A stretch of DNA of 64,000 bases, taken from positions 115,600 through 179,599 of the forward strand of contig NZ_JAECZB010000105.1 in NCBI RefSeq assembly GCF_016056295.1, in the 5' to 3' direction. Position numbers and translations under genes: made by a program. Positions 47,650 through 55,967 of this stretch are shown here, one piece after another; within the stretch, counting starts at the first letter, position 1; the number at the start of each line of letters is the position of its first letter. The notes below the pieces were generated by a model that was not told the DNA's origin, did no database searches, and worked only from the letters and a program-made list of their open reading frames with translations. This stretch comes from Atlanticothrix silvestris CENA357 (GTDB lineage Bacteria > Cyanobacteriota > Cyanobacteriia > Cyanobacteriales > Nostocaceae).

Positions 47650-48049
47650 TGTTACTGTTTTGTATATTTGTCTTGTTCACAAAATCCTCTGCTAGCTGCC
47701 TAGCAAATTCCAAATCCTCTCGACTACTGGCTTCTAGGTTTAATTCTCTGCCGTCTGTTACTTTGATTCCCACTTTAATTGTTTTGTTGCCCAACACTCT
47801 GCCCAAAAACCCAAACAAAGGTTTGATGAGGGCTGGATTGACTACAGCTTTTAATGTCCCCAACGAAAAACCCCCGAAAGCCTTTGCGCCTTGGGGGGCT
47901 TCTGTAACTGCCACTAAATTTGCATCTTCTACTCCATCCACGTCTTTAATTTGTGGAAGCAAATTCTGCACTTCTGTTTGCAACTCATCTTCGTCTAAAC
48001 CCAGTTCAATCAGGGAAATAGTTACCTCAACATTAGATGTGGTTGCCAT
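47642..48049 (-). CDS. EACC1-like effector-associated protein
   Basis: A 135-residue protein: VEVTISLIELGLDEDELQTE, VQNLLPQIKDVDGVEDANLV, then a Gly/Ala-rich hydrophobic middle (AFGGFSLGTLKAVVNPALIK, PLFGFLGRVLG) and KVTDGRELNLEASSREDLEF. This matches the 'effector-associated constant component 1' (EACC1) family known to sit next to caspase- or trypsin-like effectors in predicted NTP-dependent conflict systems. It overlaps the caspase-FGE gene by 8 nt, indicating translational coupling. It is the first gene of the DGR operon; its biochemical role is unknown. Confidence 0.78.
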   Translation of the reverse strand: MATTSNVEVTISLIELGLDEDELQTEVQNLLPQIKDVDGVEDANLVAVTEAPQGAKAFGGFSLGTLKAVVNPALIKPLFGFLGRVLGNKTIKVGIKVTDGRELNLEASSREDLEFARQLAEDFVNKTNIQNSNNG

Positions 48050-48096
48050 TATGAAGCATCTCAGTAGTGTTAACAGTATCTTTGACTAGAGGTTTA

Positions 48097-48127
48097 GATC
48101 CCCGACTTCTTTGAGAAGTCGGGGATC
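48097..48127. repeat. Perfect palindrome between the DGR operon and uvrC
   Basis: GATCCCCGACTTCT-TTG-AGAAGTCGGGGATC: perfect 14-bp arms with a 3-nt loop. The CCCCGACTTCT/AGAAGTCGGGG palindrome is a common dispersed repeat in Nostoc-type genomes. It lies between the uvrC stop and the EACC1-like start, on the common strand, so it may attenuate read-through from uvrC into the DGR operon. Confidence 0.75.
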
Positions 48128-48212
48128 TTATTTGTTTATTTGTTGTTGTGATTGTAATATTTTTTGAGCTTTTGAGCTATATATATTACACTGGGCGAAT
48201 TTAATTTCGCGG

Positions 48213-50090
48213 TTAAGCAGGATGAAAATAATCGTAAATTTCTTGAGCCAAACGCGGCCCAATTCCTGAAACTTCAGCTAGTTGTGCAGGTGTAGCTTGA
48301 CGAATATAGTCAACTGAGCGAAAATGCCCTAAAAGCTGCTTTTGGCGATGATGTCCCAATCCAGGAATTTCATCTAAACGCGATCGCTTTAATTTATCAC
48401 TACGTTGCTGACGATGGAAACTTACAGCAAAGCGATGTGCTTCATCTCGCAACCGTCGCAACAATTGTACCCCTGGTTGTTCTGCATCCGTTTCTAAAGG
48501 TTGAGATTCTCCCGGTAAAAAAATCTCTTCTCGCTGCTTCGCCAAACTGACAACTCGCAAGTCTTCTAATAAGTTATGTTCTTGCAAAACAGCAACAACA
48601 GATGATAGTTGACCTTTCCCACCATCAATCATAATTAAATCAGGCCAGTCAGGATTACCTACTCGTTGTAACTGTGGATCTTCGCCATACTTGCGGAACC
48701 GTCGTTGAATAACTTCAGCCAAACTAGCAAAATCATCTGAGTGTCCAGCTGTAACTGTAGGATTTTTAATTTTGTAGTGACGATAATGTTGTTTAGCGGG
48801 TAATCCATCGATAAACACAACTTGGGAAGCTACAGCATTTGAGCCTTGAATGTGAGAAATATCATAACCTTCAATACGGTGGGGTAAGTCTGGTAAATCG
48901 AGAATGGCGGCTAAATCTTGCATGGCTTGATGATTGCGATCGCCTAATTTCTGCATTCTTTGCAATTCATACTGAGCATTGCGCTCTACCATCTCAATTA
49001 ATTCTGCCTTAGTTTGCCGCTGGGGAGCTAGAATTGTGACTTTTTTTCCCTTACGCTGAGTCAAAACATCAGCCAAGATCGCTGCATCTGGTAATTCATG
49101 CTGTACTAAAATCTCTGTAGGAATTTCCACTGAATCAGCAGTTTGGTAATGTTCTTCTAAGACTCGTTGTAAAATAGCTCCTGGCTCTGCATGAGCATCT
49201 GCTACAAATGCCAAGCGTCCTACCAATTGTCCAGCGCGAATTTGGAATAATTGAATGCAGGCATATTGTTCACCAGCTGCTAAAGCGATCGCATCTCGTG
49301 AAACTGTATCATCTGGTAAAGATACTTTTTGATCCGCAGTTAGCGACTTTAACCCAGCGATTTGATCGCGAATCCGCGCCGCAGACTCAAAATTTAATGC
49401 CTCTGCGGCTATTTGCATCTGTTCTGTCAAAATATCAATTAGTTCTTGAGTACGTCCTTGGAATACCATCGCCACTTTTTGTACAGTTTTACGGTATTCT
49501 TCTGGTGAAATCAACTGTTGACACACGCCCGGACAGCGTCCTAAATCATAATTTAAGCAAGGACGATCTTTAAACAGTGGTTGAGGTCGTTGTCGGAGTG
49601 CAAAAATCCGCTTCGATATTCGCAAAACTTCTCGCAACAAGCCAGCATCAGTATAAGGCCCGTAAAATTTATCTTTTTCTTTACCTAATTGGCGTTTACG
49701 GGTGATAAAAATCCGAGGATAGTCTTCTGACCAAGTAATGCAGACATAAGGATATTTTTTATCATCCTTGAGTAGTACATTGAAATATGGCTGGTGCTGC
49801 TTGATTAAGTTGGCTTCTAAGGCCAAAGCTTCGGCTTCAGTGTCGGTGACGATAAATTCAATTTCGCTCACCTGCTTAGCCATTGTAGCTATGCGTTCGC
49901 TTTTGGTATATCCATCCCGAAAGTAAGAACGAACACGCGATCGCAATTTGCGTGATTTACCTATATAGATTATGCGATCACTTCCGTCCCGCATAAAATA
50001 AACTCCCGGTTCCGCCGGAATTTCTGCTAGACGGCTTTCTAGACGCTGTGGATCTTTAAGCAGTGGTGGTATTTGAGCTGATATTGTCAC
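48213..50090 (-). CDS. uvrC: Excinuclease ABC subunit C
   Basis: Nuclease that makes both incisions in nucleotide excision repair with UvrA and UvrB. The 625 residues comprise a GIY-YIG domain (about 25-105; [20 protein letters not shown]), a Cys-rich region ([19 protein letters not shown]), and a UVR domain (about 215-250). The RNase H-like 5' nuclease domain ([34 protein letters not shown]) precedes a C-terminal (HhH)2 region ([37 protein letters not shown]). It is complete. No operon partner is evident. Confidence 0.97.
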   Translation of the reverse strand: MTISAQIPPLLKDPQRLESRLAEIPAEPGVYFMRDGSDRIIYIGKSRKLRSRVRSYFRDGYTKSERIATMAKQVSEIEFIVTDTEAEALALEANLIKQHQPYFNVLLKDDKKYPYVCITWSEDYPRIFITRKRQLGKEKDKFYGPYTDAGLLREVLRISKRIFALRQRPQPLFKDRPCLNYDLGRCPGVCQQLISPEEYRKTVQKVAMVFQGRTQELIDILTEQMQIAAEALNFESAARIRDQIAGLKSLTADQKVSLPDDTVSRDAIALAAGEQYACIQLFQIRAGQLVGRLAFVADAHAEPGAILQRVLEEHYQTADSVEIPTEILVQHELPDAAILADVLTQRKGKKVTILAPQRQTKAELIEMVERNAQYELQRMQKLGDRNHQAMQDLAAILDLPDLPHRIEGYDISHIQGSNAVASQVVFIDGLPAKQHYRHYKIKNPTVTAGHSDDFASLAEVIQRRFRKYGEDPQLQRVGNPDWPDLIMIDGGKGQLSSVVAVLQEHNLLEDLRVVSLAKQREEIFLPGESQPLETDAEQPGVQLLRRLRDEAHRFAVSFHRQQRSDKLKRSRLDEIPGLGHHRQKQLLGHFRSVDYIRQATPAQLAEVSGIGPRLAQEIYDYFHPA

Positions 50091-50556
50091 AACTTAAGTT
50101 AGGTAAATTTGTATTTGTAAAGTTACCTACTTACTATTTTAAGAAAAAATAACTTTTTGTGTTGATTCAACAGACGATTAAGTACAAATGTTCTGAACTG
50201 TGAACATAATTCTTCTTAATCTGGTATGTATCCTCAGCTTACATGCATATTTTTGGCAGTTTTTATAAATTTTTTCGGAGTTTTTAAGAAAAATTTGAAT
50301 TTTATCTACTTTTTAAATTTCTAAAATTTTTTATTTGTGGTTTTTTTTTAAACTTTGTGTATATTAATAGCCGAGCTATTTTGCTCAAACTGGCTCTATA
50401 TATCCTTTGACAAATTCAATACAAGTTTTGGCTGGTCGAACCTAAATAGGCAATATTTCGGATGTTCAATCGAAAGTAAACTATTAAGCGAATTAACGGT
50501 TTTATTAACTTATATATATGGCTATGATTGTTATTATACAGATCGAGAGCAAATTA
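50091..50556. other. AT-rich intergenic region
   Basis: About 465 bp, very AT-rich with long T and A runs (50270-50360), between divergent uvrC and a small ORF. No gene, tRNA or repeat family recognised. Confidence 0.5.
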
Positions 50557-50736
50557 ATGAATATACAAGAATTTGAATCTAACTATCGTGAGGCTATGGC
50601 CGAAGCGCTCAATGAATTACAAACAGCAGTTTTAATGCTGGCCCAAGTACAACGCAAGATTTCAGAAATTGGCAGTTCTATGCAAAATATGAATGAAAGT
50701 GTTGAAGAGTTTATTAATAACCAAAAAAATGAGTAA
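50557..50736 (+). CDS. Small coiled-coil protein of unknown function (59 aa)
   Basis: Reads MNIQEFESNYREAMAEALNE, LQTAVLMLAQVQRKISEIGS, SMQNMNESVEEFI...: amphipathic, almost wholly helical, likely an oligomerising coiled coil. GAGAG 7 nt before the ATG at 50557-50559 supports this start over the in-frame ATG at 50518. I do not recognise a family. It ends 21 bp from the convergent single-domain response regulator, so any link is only positional. Confidence 0.6.
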   Translation: MNIQEFESNYREAMAEALNELQTAVLMLAQVQRKISEIGSSMQNMNESVEEFINNQKNE

Positions 50737-50757
50737 ATCTACTTTTAAAAGAAAATT

Positions 50758-51180
50758 TTAGATGAAGCGGTAAGCTAATTCGTCTTCAATTGTAAGAATT
50801 AAAGATGTAAGATTTATTGGTTTAACGAAATAACGGTGAGCGCCTAATTTCATAGCTCGCTCTTGATCGGCTTTAAAAGCAAAGGCTGAAACTACGATAA
50901 TAGGTATGTTTGACAAATCCGGTTTTTGCTGAATTTGTTCTAACAGCGAATAACCATCAATATCTGGTAATTTTAAATCTAATAACATTAGCTCTGGGCG
51001 GAATTTTTCTACAGTTGCAAAAAAATTAGAGCTATTTGATAAACTTTGAACACTGTAACCACAATAGCTTAAATAATCGCTCAGCAACATCCTATTAACA
51101 TCGTTATCTTCAACTAATAGAATCCGCTTTGGTTGATGCGATTGCAATTGCCTATCTATAGTAAGTAAATGTGCTGTCAT
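50758..51180 (-). CDS. Single-domain response regulator
   Basis: A 140-residue stand-alone receiver domain: acidic pair Glu24/Asp25 (ILLVEDNDVNRML), phospho-acceptor Asp68 (LMLLDLKLPDIDGY), the Ser/Thr switch in IIVVSAF and Lys120 (YFVKPIN). There is no output domain, so it probably works as a phosphorelay shuttle, like CheY or Spo0F, most likely with hybrid kinases encoded elsewhere. The 17-residue N-terminal extension before the first strand has no known role. No cognate kinase is adjacent. Confidence 0.92.
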   Translation of the reverse strand: MTAHLLTIDRQLQSHQPKRILLVEDNDVNRMLLSDYLSYCGYSVQSLSNSSNFFATVEKFRPELMLLDLKLPDIDGYSLLEQIQQKPDLSNIPIIVVSAFAFKADQERAMKLGAHRYFVKPINLTSLILTIEDELAYRFI

Positions 51181-51694
51181 TTTTATTTATCATCTGAAGT
51201 CAATAGTCAACAGTTTTGCGAAAGCAAAAGTTATGGATTGATATAGACATAAAAACAAAGGAGAACTTCCCTCGTCTGATCATTCAAAGTTTCAATAACT
51301 TAAATTTATTTATAATTCTATACCTTAACAATAGTATCCTAATATTTAAAATTCAGCAAAAATTTACTATTGTAAGAGCTAATATTCTTTAATTTTAATA
51401 ATTTTTTAACTTATATTAATCAGTACGCTTTTCATTATTCTAAGTGAATAAATATATCTAAATTATTGCGTGTTTAGGAATGCATAAAACAATCGTAAAT
51501 TTACAGCTAAATCATTAAGAATTCATAAAAAATAGTTAGCTGTTCCTTTGTCTATTTTTCGTTCTTCAAATAATAGTTTTAACCCAAATTTTTAGCTGGT
51601 GTTGTATGGCTAACGCCAACTAAACTAAGCTTTAATAATTCCCACTGACTGTAGTTGTATTTTAACCATTGCGAACACCACAAGCTCTACTTAA
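51181..51694. other. AT-rich intergenic region
   Basis: About 510 bp of AT-rich DNA holding the leader of the response-regulator gene. No gene or structured element recognised. Confidence 0.5.
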
Positions 51695-52129
51695 CTAGTT
51701 TTCGCACTGAGTTTTAAGCCAGCTAACCATAGCTATTAGCCCTACTATTGCTGAGGGTTCCGGGACTTTTCGTTTGCGGAGTAAGTTATTTTGCTGAGTC
51801 CAAATATTTCTATAGGAAAGTGTATAAGTTTGTTGTTGACTAGCAGATTGTTTAGCGATGTAGTAGCTACGAGTAGCGTTGCTTATAACTACGTTAGATT
51901 CACTAGCTGGAATTATTTCCTGAATATTACGTTTAGCCAACAACAGTAATTCATTTTTTGTATCTGTCACTTCCCCGACGTTCAGTGTATCTACACCTTG
52001 GGAACTACCAATGTCAGGACGAGTTTTTGTCAGGGGAGTAGTCAATGCCCAAAGAGGACGATGCTCTAACACACCAATAAATGTAAAAATCGTAGCGCAA
52101 ATACTTATGTTTTTGAAATTGCTTGCCAT
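51695..52129 (-). CDS. PEP-CTERM exported protein
   Basis: A 144-residue protein with an N-terminal signal sequence (ISICATIFTFIGVLEHRPLWA). The C-terminal sorting signal is VPEPSAIVGLIAMVSWLK: the VPEPS box, a short hydrophobic helix and a basic/polar tail. PEP-CTERM proteins are exported and processed by exosortase, usually in exopolysaccharide-producing bacteria. The middle is Thr/Asn/Gln-rich without a recognised domain. I start at the ATG at 52127-52129; the longer ORF starts at GTG. The genomic neighbours do not suggest a partner. Confidence 0.75.
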   Translation of the reverse strand: MASNFKNISICATIFTFIGVLEHRPLWALTTPLTKTRPDIGSSQGVDTLNVGEVTDTKNELLLLAKRNIQEIIPASESNVVISNATRSYYIAKQSASQQQTYTLSYRNIWTQQNNLLRKRKVPEPSAIVGLIAMVSWLKTQCEN

Positions 52130-52309
52130 GCACACTGTATTACTGAACTTTCAGGGATGAAATCTGAGGTAAGCACTAAAGATAATTGATTACTAGTGTC
52201 TTTAATATTTATACTAATTTCACCTGTAGTTTATACTGAAAACTACATTCAATACAGGTAGCATCTGGTAAATTTATTGTGAATCTACAATAAAGACTTC
52301 ATAAATTAA

Positions 52310-53509
52310 CTACATAAATTCCGCAATTCTTTCAACGGCAATTTCTAATAAAGGTGGCTCATGTACTAAAGCAAAGCGGACATATCCTTCTCCAGATTTG
52401 CCAAAGCCAGCACCAGGAGAAGCTGCAACACCGGTTTGTTTGACTAACTCTGTACAAAATTCTACAGAATTTTGATTCCACGGTGAGGGTAACTTAGCCC
52501 AAATATACATTGTGGCCTTGGGAGTTGGAACTTGCCAACCAATGCGATGTAAAGCAGTAATAAAAGCATCACGACGTTGACGGAAGGTAGCGACTGCATT
52601 GGCTACTCCTGTTTGGGAACCTGTCAAAGCAGCGATCGCTCCATTCAGAATTCCCCGATACTGATTAAAATCAACAGCGGCTTTGACTTGGCGTAAGGCT
52701 TGAATTAATTGGGCATTGCCGATGGCGTAGCCGATACGGAAGCCTCCCATATTGTAAGACTTGGAAAGTGTAAAAAATTCTATCGAAACAGTTTTTTCTG
52801 GGTCGGCTTGCAAAATAGAAGGTACTAGAGATTTGGGATTGCTCAGATTTTTCCCCCAATTCCCAGTGTCTTTAAATACCAAATCTACATAGGGGAAATC
52901 GTGAACCAGGACAAGATTGTGTTGCTGACAAAAAGCGACAGCTTCTTGGAAGAAAGAGAATGGAGCGATCGCCGCAGTGGGATTATGAGGATAGCTCAAC
53001 ACCATCATCCGCGACTGAGCCAAAACAGGGGCAGGAATATCAGCAAATACAGGCAAAAAACCGTTTTCTGCTGTGATTGGCATGGGGTAAATTTGCCCAC
53101 TAGCTAAGTAAACTCCCCCAGCATGGGAAGGGTAGCCTGGATCGAGCAACAAAGCAAAATCTCCAGGATTAAGCAGCGCTAGGGGTAAATGAGCAGTACC
53201 TTCTTGGGAACCAATGAGAGGTAACACCTCAGTTTCCGCATCGACTTTGATGCCAAATTTGTGTTCGTACCAGTTAGCTGCGGCTTGACGAAATGTTTGA
53301 GTACCGTGAAACAGTAAGTAGCCGTGGGTACTGCGATCATGCAAAGATTTAGCGATCACTTCAATAACGTGCGCCTGGGCTGGCAAATCAGAAGAACCTA
53401 ATGATAAATCAATTAACTCTCGTCCTGCTGCCAAAGCCACTGCCTTGGCTCTGTCCATATCAGCAAATACGTTAGATTGCAGGGGTTGTAAACGCTTCGC
53501 AAATTCCAT
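52310..53509 (-). CDS. PLP-dependent aminotransferase (LL-DAP aminotransferase-like)
   Basis: A 399-residue class I/II aminotransferase. Family marks: LIDLSLGSSDLPA near the N-terminus, GSQEGTAHLPLAL (phosphate-binding), SYPHNPTAA (Asn for PLP), HDFPYVDLVF (Asp/Tyr pair) and TLSKSYNMGGFRIG with the PLP-binding Lys. It resembles the LL-diaminopimelate and succinyl-DAP aminotransferases used in lysine and peptidoglycan synthesis, but the substrate cannot be fixed from sequence alone. I start at the ATG at 53507-53509 (MEFAKRL); the longer ORF uses a TTG. The upstream DNA is an STRR repeat. Confidence 0.88.
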   Translation of the reverse strand: MEFAKRLQPLQSNVFADMDRAKAVALAAGRELIDLSLGSSDLPAQAHVIEVIAKSLHDRSTHGYLLFHGTQTFRQAAANWYEHKFGIKVDAETEVLPLIGSQEGTAHLPLALLNPGDFALLLDPGYPSHAGGVYLASGQIYPMPITAENGFLPVFADIPAPVLAQSRMMVLSYPHNPTAAIAPFSFFQEAVAFCQQHNLVLVHDFPYVDLVFKDTGNWGKNLSNPKSLVPSILQADPEKTVSIEFFTLSKSYNMGGFRIGYAIGNAQLIQALRQVKAAVDFNQYRGILNGAIAALTGSQTGVANAVATFRQRRDAFITALHRIGWQVPTPKATMYIWAKLPSPWNQNSVEFCTELVKQTGVAASPGAGFGKSGEGYVRFALVHEPPLLEIAVERIAEFM

Positions 53510-53514
53510 ATTAG

Positions 53515-53605
53515 TCAATGGTCAATCTTCAAAAATCAACGGTCAATGGTCAAGAGTCAAAAGTCAAAAACTCTTCACTGTTGACTCAAGACTGTTGACT
53601 AATGA
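53515..53605. repeat. Heptamer-type repeat (GTCAATG/GTCAAAA)
   Basis: Degenerate tandem copies of GTCAATG, GTCAATC, GTCAAGA and GTCAAAA, then their reverse (TTGACTC, TTGACTA), fill the gap between the aminotransferase and thioredoxin genes. The run can fold on itself. Same family as 14203-14247. Confidence 0.75.
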
Positions 53606-53941
53606 CTAATTACTATTTAAATACGTATCTAAGAGACTGAGTAATTTATCTTTGCCAATGACTCCCTCAGTGGATACTAAAATTTTTTCTCCTTGAATTA
53701 ACCTGAGGGCTGGCACACCTTCCACCTGATACTGCTTAACAGTGACAGGATTAGGGTCTACTTCTATTTTGACAACTTTTAGGCGATCGCTGTATGTACT
53801 AGCAGCTAAGTTCATTAGTGGCGACATCAATTGACACGGCCCACACCAGGAAGCCCAAAAGTAAACTAATACAGGCTGCTCGGCTTTCAACACTTGGGTT
53901 TCAAACTCAGCATCAGTTATGGTGATTACACCTTTACTCAT
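53606..53941 (-). CDS. Thioredoxin
   Basis: A 111-residue thioredoxin with the redox motif WCGPC (Cys33/Cys36) in LVYFWASWCGPCQLMSPLMN and the cis-Pro in VEGVPALRL. It reduces disulfides in cytosolic targets using electrons from a thioredoxin reductase. GGAG lies 6 nt before the ATG at 53939-53941 (MSKGVITITD), which settles this start over the 14-codon longer ORF. It is sandwiched between repeats and is probably monocistronic. Confidence 0.95.
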   Translation of the reverse strand: MSKGVITITDAEFETQVLKAEQPVLVYFWASWCGPCQLMSPLMNLAASTYSDRLKVVKIEVDPNPVTVKQYQVEGVPALRLIQGEKILVSTEGVIGKDKLLSLLDTYLNSN

Positions 53942-54007
53942 TGCAGTCTCCATTAGGTGGCATCGATCAAAGTTGGCACACAAAATACTTTATCCCAATC
54001 TGAGAGC

Positions 54008-54062
54008 CAGTGGTCAGTGGATAATCACTAATAACTGATAACTGACAACTGACAATTGACTT
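54008..54062. repeat. Heptamer-type repeat (AACTGAC/AACTGAT)
   Basis: Near-tandem TAACTGA/TAACTGACA/ACTGACA units and GTCAGTGG form an STRR cluster between thioredoxin and vipp1. Same class as the repeats at 14203 and 53515. Confidence 0.7.
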
Positions 54063-54123
54063 CTGATGCAAAATCCCACAACCAATAGGCGTGGGACTAA
54101 TACAAATTAGTATTCAGCAAATT

Positions 54124-54897
54124 TTACATTTGATCCAATTGCTTGCGTAGGGATTCCAACTCGCTATCTACTACTTCATTAGATTTGGGAGTTGTGGTTT
54201 GTTCTGGGGGCAGTTGGGGTTGATTGGGTGCAGTTGCAGGTGGTAGCATTTGCGCTTTTAAAGCTGCCAATTCATCATCAACATCACTACCAGATTCCAA
54301 CCGAGCAAATTGGGTTTCTAAATCTGCACCTGCCAATTCTGCTGCTGATTGGGCACGAGCTTCTTGCATTAAGACTTTTTCTTCCATCCTCTCAAAGGCA
54401 GCCATAGCGCTGCTGCTATTCATCCCACGTACCATGCCTTCGAGTTGTTCTTGGGCTTTGGCAGTCGTAATCCGAGCTTTGAGCATTTCTTTCTTAGTTT
54501 TAGCTTCAGAAATTTTGCTTTCTAGCTGAATTAAGTTGCGCTTAAGGGTTTCAACCTGACCACTTTGCTGATCTAGGCTAGTTTTGAGTGCCGTGCTGGT
54601 GTCGGTGAAAGTCTTTTTGCGCTCCAAGGCTTGCCGCGCTAGGTTTTCGTCGCCTTTTTGCAGTGCTAATTGAGCATTGCGTTGCCACTTATTAATTTCA
54701 TTTTGGGCATCATTGTACTGTTTCTCTGTACGTTTTTGGGCAGCGATCGCCTGGGCAACTCCCTGGCGCAACTGTACCAAGTCTTCCTGCATTTCCAGGA
54801 TGGCTTGTTCCAGCATTTTTTCCGGATCTTCAGCTTTATTTACTAGGTCGTTGAGGTTTGCGCCGACTACTCGCTTAATGCGATCAAATAATCCCAT
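54124..54897 (-). CDS. vipp1: Vesicle-inducing protein in plastids 1 (Vipp1/IM30)
   Basis: A 257-residue ESCRT-III-like membrane-remodelling protein needed for thylakoid biogenesis and membrane repair. An amphipathic N-terminal helix (MGLFDRIKRVVGANLNDLVN) binds membrane. The PspA/IM30 core of coiled coils spans to about residue 220 (AFERMEEKVLMQEA). Then a Pro/Gln/Thr-rich linker and a short C-terminal helix (VVDSELESLRKQLDQM) follow, the extension that separates Vipp1 from PspA. The paralogue lies 162 bp upstream on the same strand, so both may share an operon. Confidence 0.93.
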   Translation of the reverse strand: MGLFDRIKRVVGANLNDLVNKAEDPEKMLEQAILEMQEDLVQLRQGVAQAIAAQKRTEKQYNDAQNEINKWQRNAQLALQKGDENLARQALERKKTFTDTSTALKTSLDQQSGQVETLKRNLIQLESKISEAKTKKEMLKARITTAKAQEQLEGMVRGMNSSSAMAAFERMEEKVLMQEARAQSAAELAGADLETQFARLESGSDVDDELAALKAQMLPPATAPNQPQLPPEQTTTPKSNEVVDSELESLRKQLDQM

Positions 54898-55059
54898 AAC
54901 TTTGTTTTTCCTTTTGGAGTTTACGCGTTTTGTTGGACAGTTCGCTTTGTTACTATTTAATAGCTTCCTATTTCAATGTAATCTTTCCGGTTGGGTTCGG
55001 TACCTGCCGACACCAGTTAATTGTTAAGATATATCCTAGCTTTGGTAGTTCCCCAATTT

Positions 55060-55764
55060 TCAAGAGTCTTGAGCTTTGGGTAATTGTTGTTGGGGATTTT
55101 GACCTTCATTTAAAACCTGTACTTTCATCGCTGCCAGTTCATTATCAATATCACCAGCTGATTCTAGAGAATCAAATTGTTTTTGCAAGTCGTCACTGCC
55201 TAGAGTAGCGATCGCTTCTGATTGGGCTTCTATCTGGAAAACTTTCTCTTCCATGCGTTCAAAGGCACCAAGACTACTTGTGGCAGAACTTCCGTCGAGC
55301 ATTTCCTGGAGTCGATAGGATGCCTCAGCCGAACGGGCGCGAGCAATATACATATCTTTTTTGGTTTTCGCTTCGGAAATTTTTAACTCTAGCGATCGCA
55401 TATCTTTTTTCAGCCTTGCGACCACATCATTTTGTTCCCCTATCTGGTTAGAAAGGGCTGTGGCAGTTTCTTTGTAGGCTTGACGTTTAGTGAGAGCTTC
55501 CCGTGCTAGAGGTTCGTTGCCTTGTTGCAGTGCTAATTGAGCGCGGCGATACCATTCTTCTGCTGTTGACCCAGCTGCTGCGGCTTGGCGTTCCGTGCGT
55601 TTTTGGGTAGCGATCGCTTGGGCTACTCCCTGTCGCAATCGCACTAAATTTTCCTGCATCTCCATCACAGCTTGTTCCAAAATCTTTTCTGGATCTTCTG
55701 CGCTGCCCATCAGGCTATTGAGGTTAGCGCGAATCACCCGCAGGATACGTTTGATTATTTCCAT
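55060..55764 (-). CDS. PspA/IM30-family protein (Vipp1 paralogue)
   Basis: A 234-residue PspA-like coiled-coil protein: N-terminal helix MEIIKRILRVIRANLNSLMG, core MQENLVRLRQGVAQAIATQK and AFERMEEKVFQIEA. The C-terminus (QNPQQQLPKAQDS) lacks the terminal amphipathic helix of Vipp1. It is therefore closer to PspA, the membrane-stress protein that seals leaky membranes. Sequence and order next to vipp1 imply tandem duplication followed by divergence. Both genes are on the minus strand. Confidence 0.9.
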   Translation of the reverse strand: MEIIKRILRVIRANLNSLMGSAEDPEKILEQAVMEMQENLVRLRQGVAQAIATQKRTERQAAAAGSTAEEWYRRAQLALQQGNEPLAREALTKRQAYKETATALSNQIGEQNDVVARLKKDMRSLELKISEAKTKKDMYIARARSAEASYRLQEMLDGSSATSSLGAFERMEEKVFQIEAQSEAIATLGSDDLQKQFDSLESAGDIDNELAAMKVQVLNEGQNPQQQLPKAQDS

Positions 55765-55967
55765 GTCAGATCTCCATTCACTTTCAAAGAAAAATTCACC
55801 TGCATGGGTAGTTTTCCCACACTAGCCAGCACATCAAGGGTTAAAAAGAAGCAGGGGAGCAGAGGAGAGAACTTGCACAAAATATTCTCCTGTGCCCCTC
55901 TGCTTTCTAGTCAACAGGCAGGGCATTTCGTAGATGTTTTCCTCATCCTATCGTAGATTTTTACAAC

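Noticed and set aside
50425-50450. tRNA-like GGTCGAACC text.
   Set aside because: No acceptor stem, D-arm or anticodon arm can be built around it.
53515-53605. CRISPR-like array.
   Set aside because: Units are 7 bp, degenerate and tandem without spacers; no cas genes are present. It is an STRR repeat.
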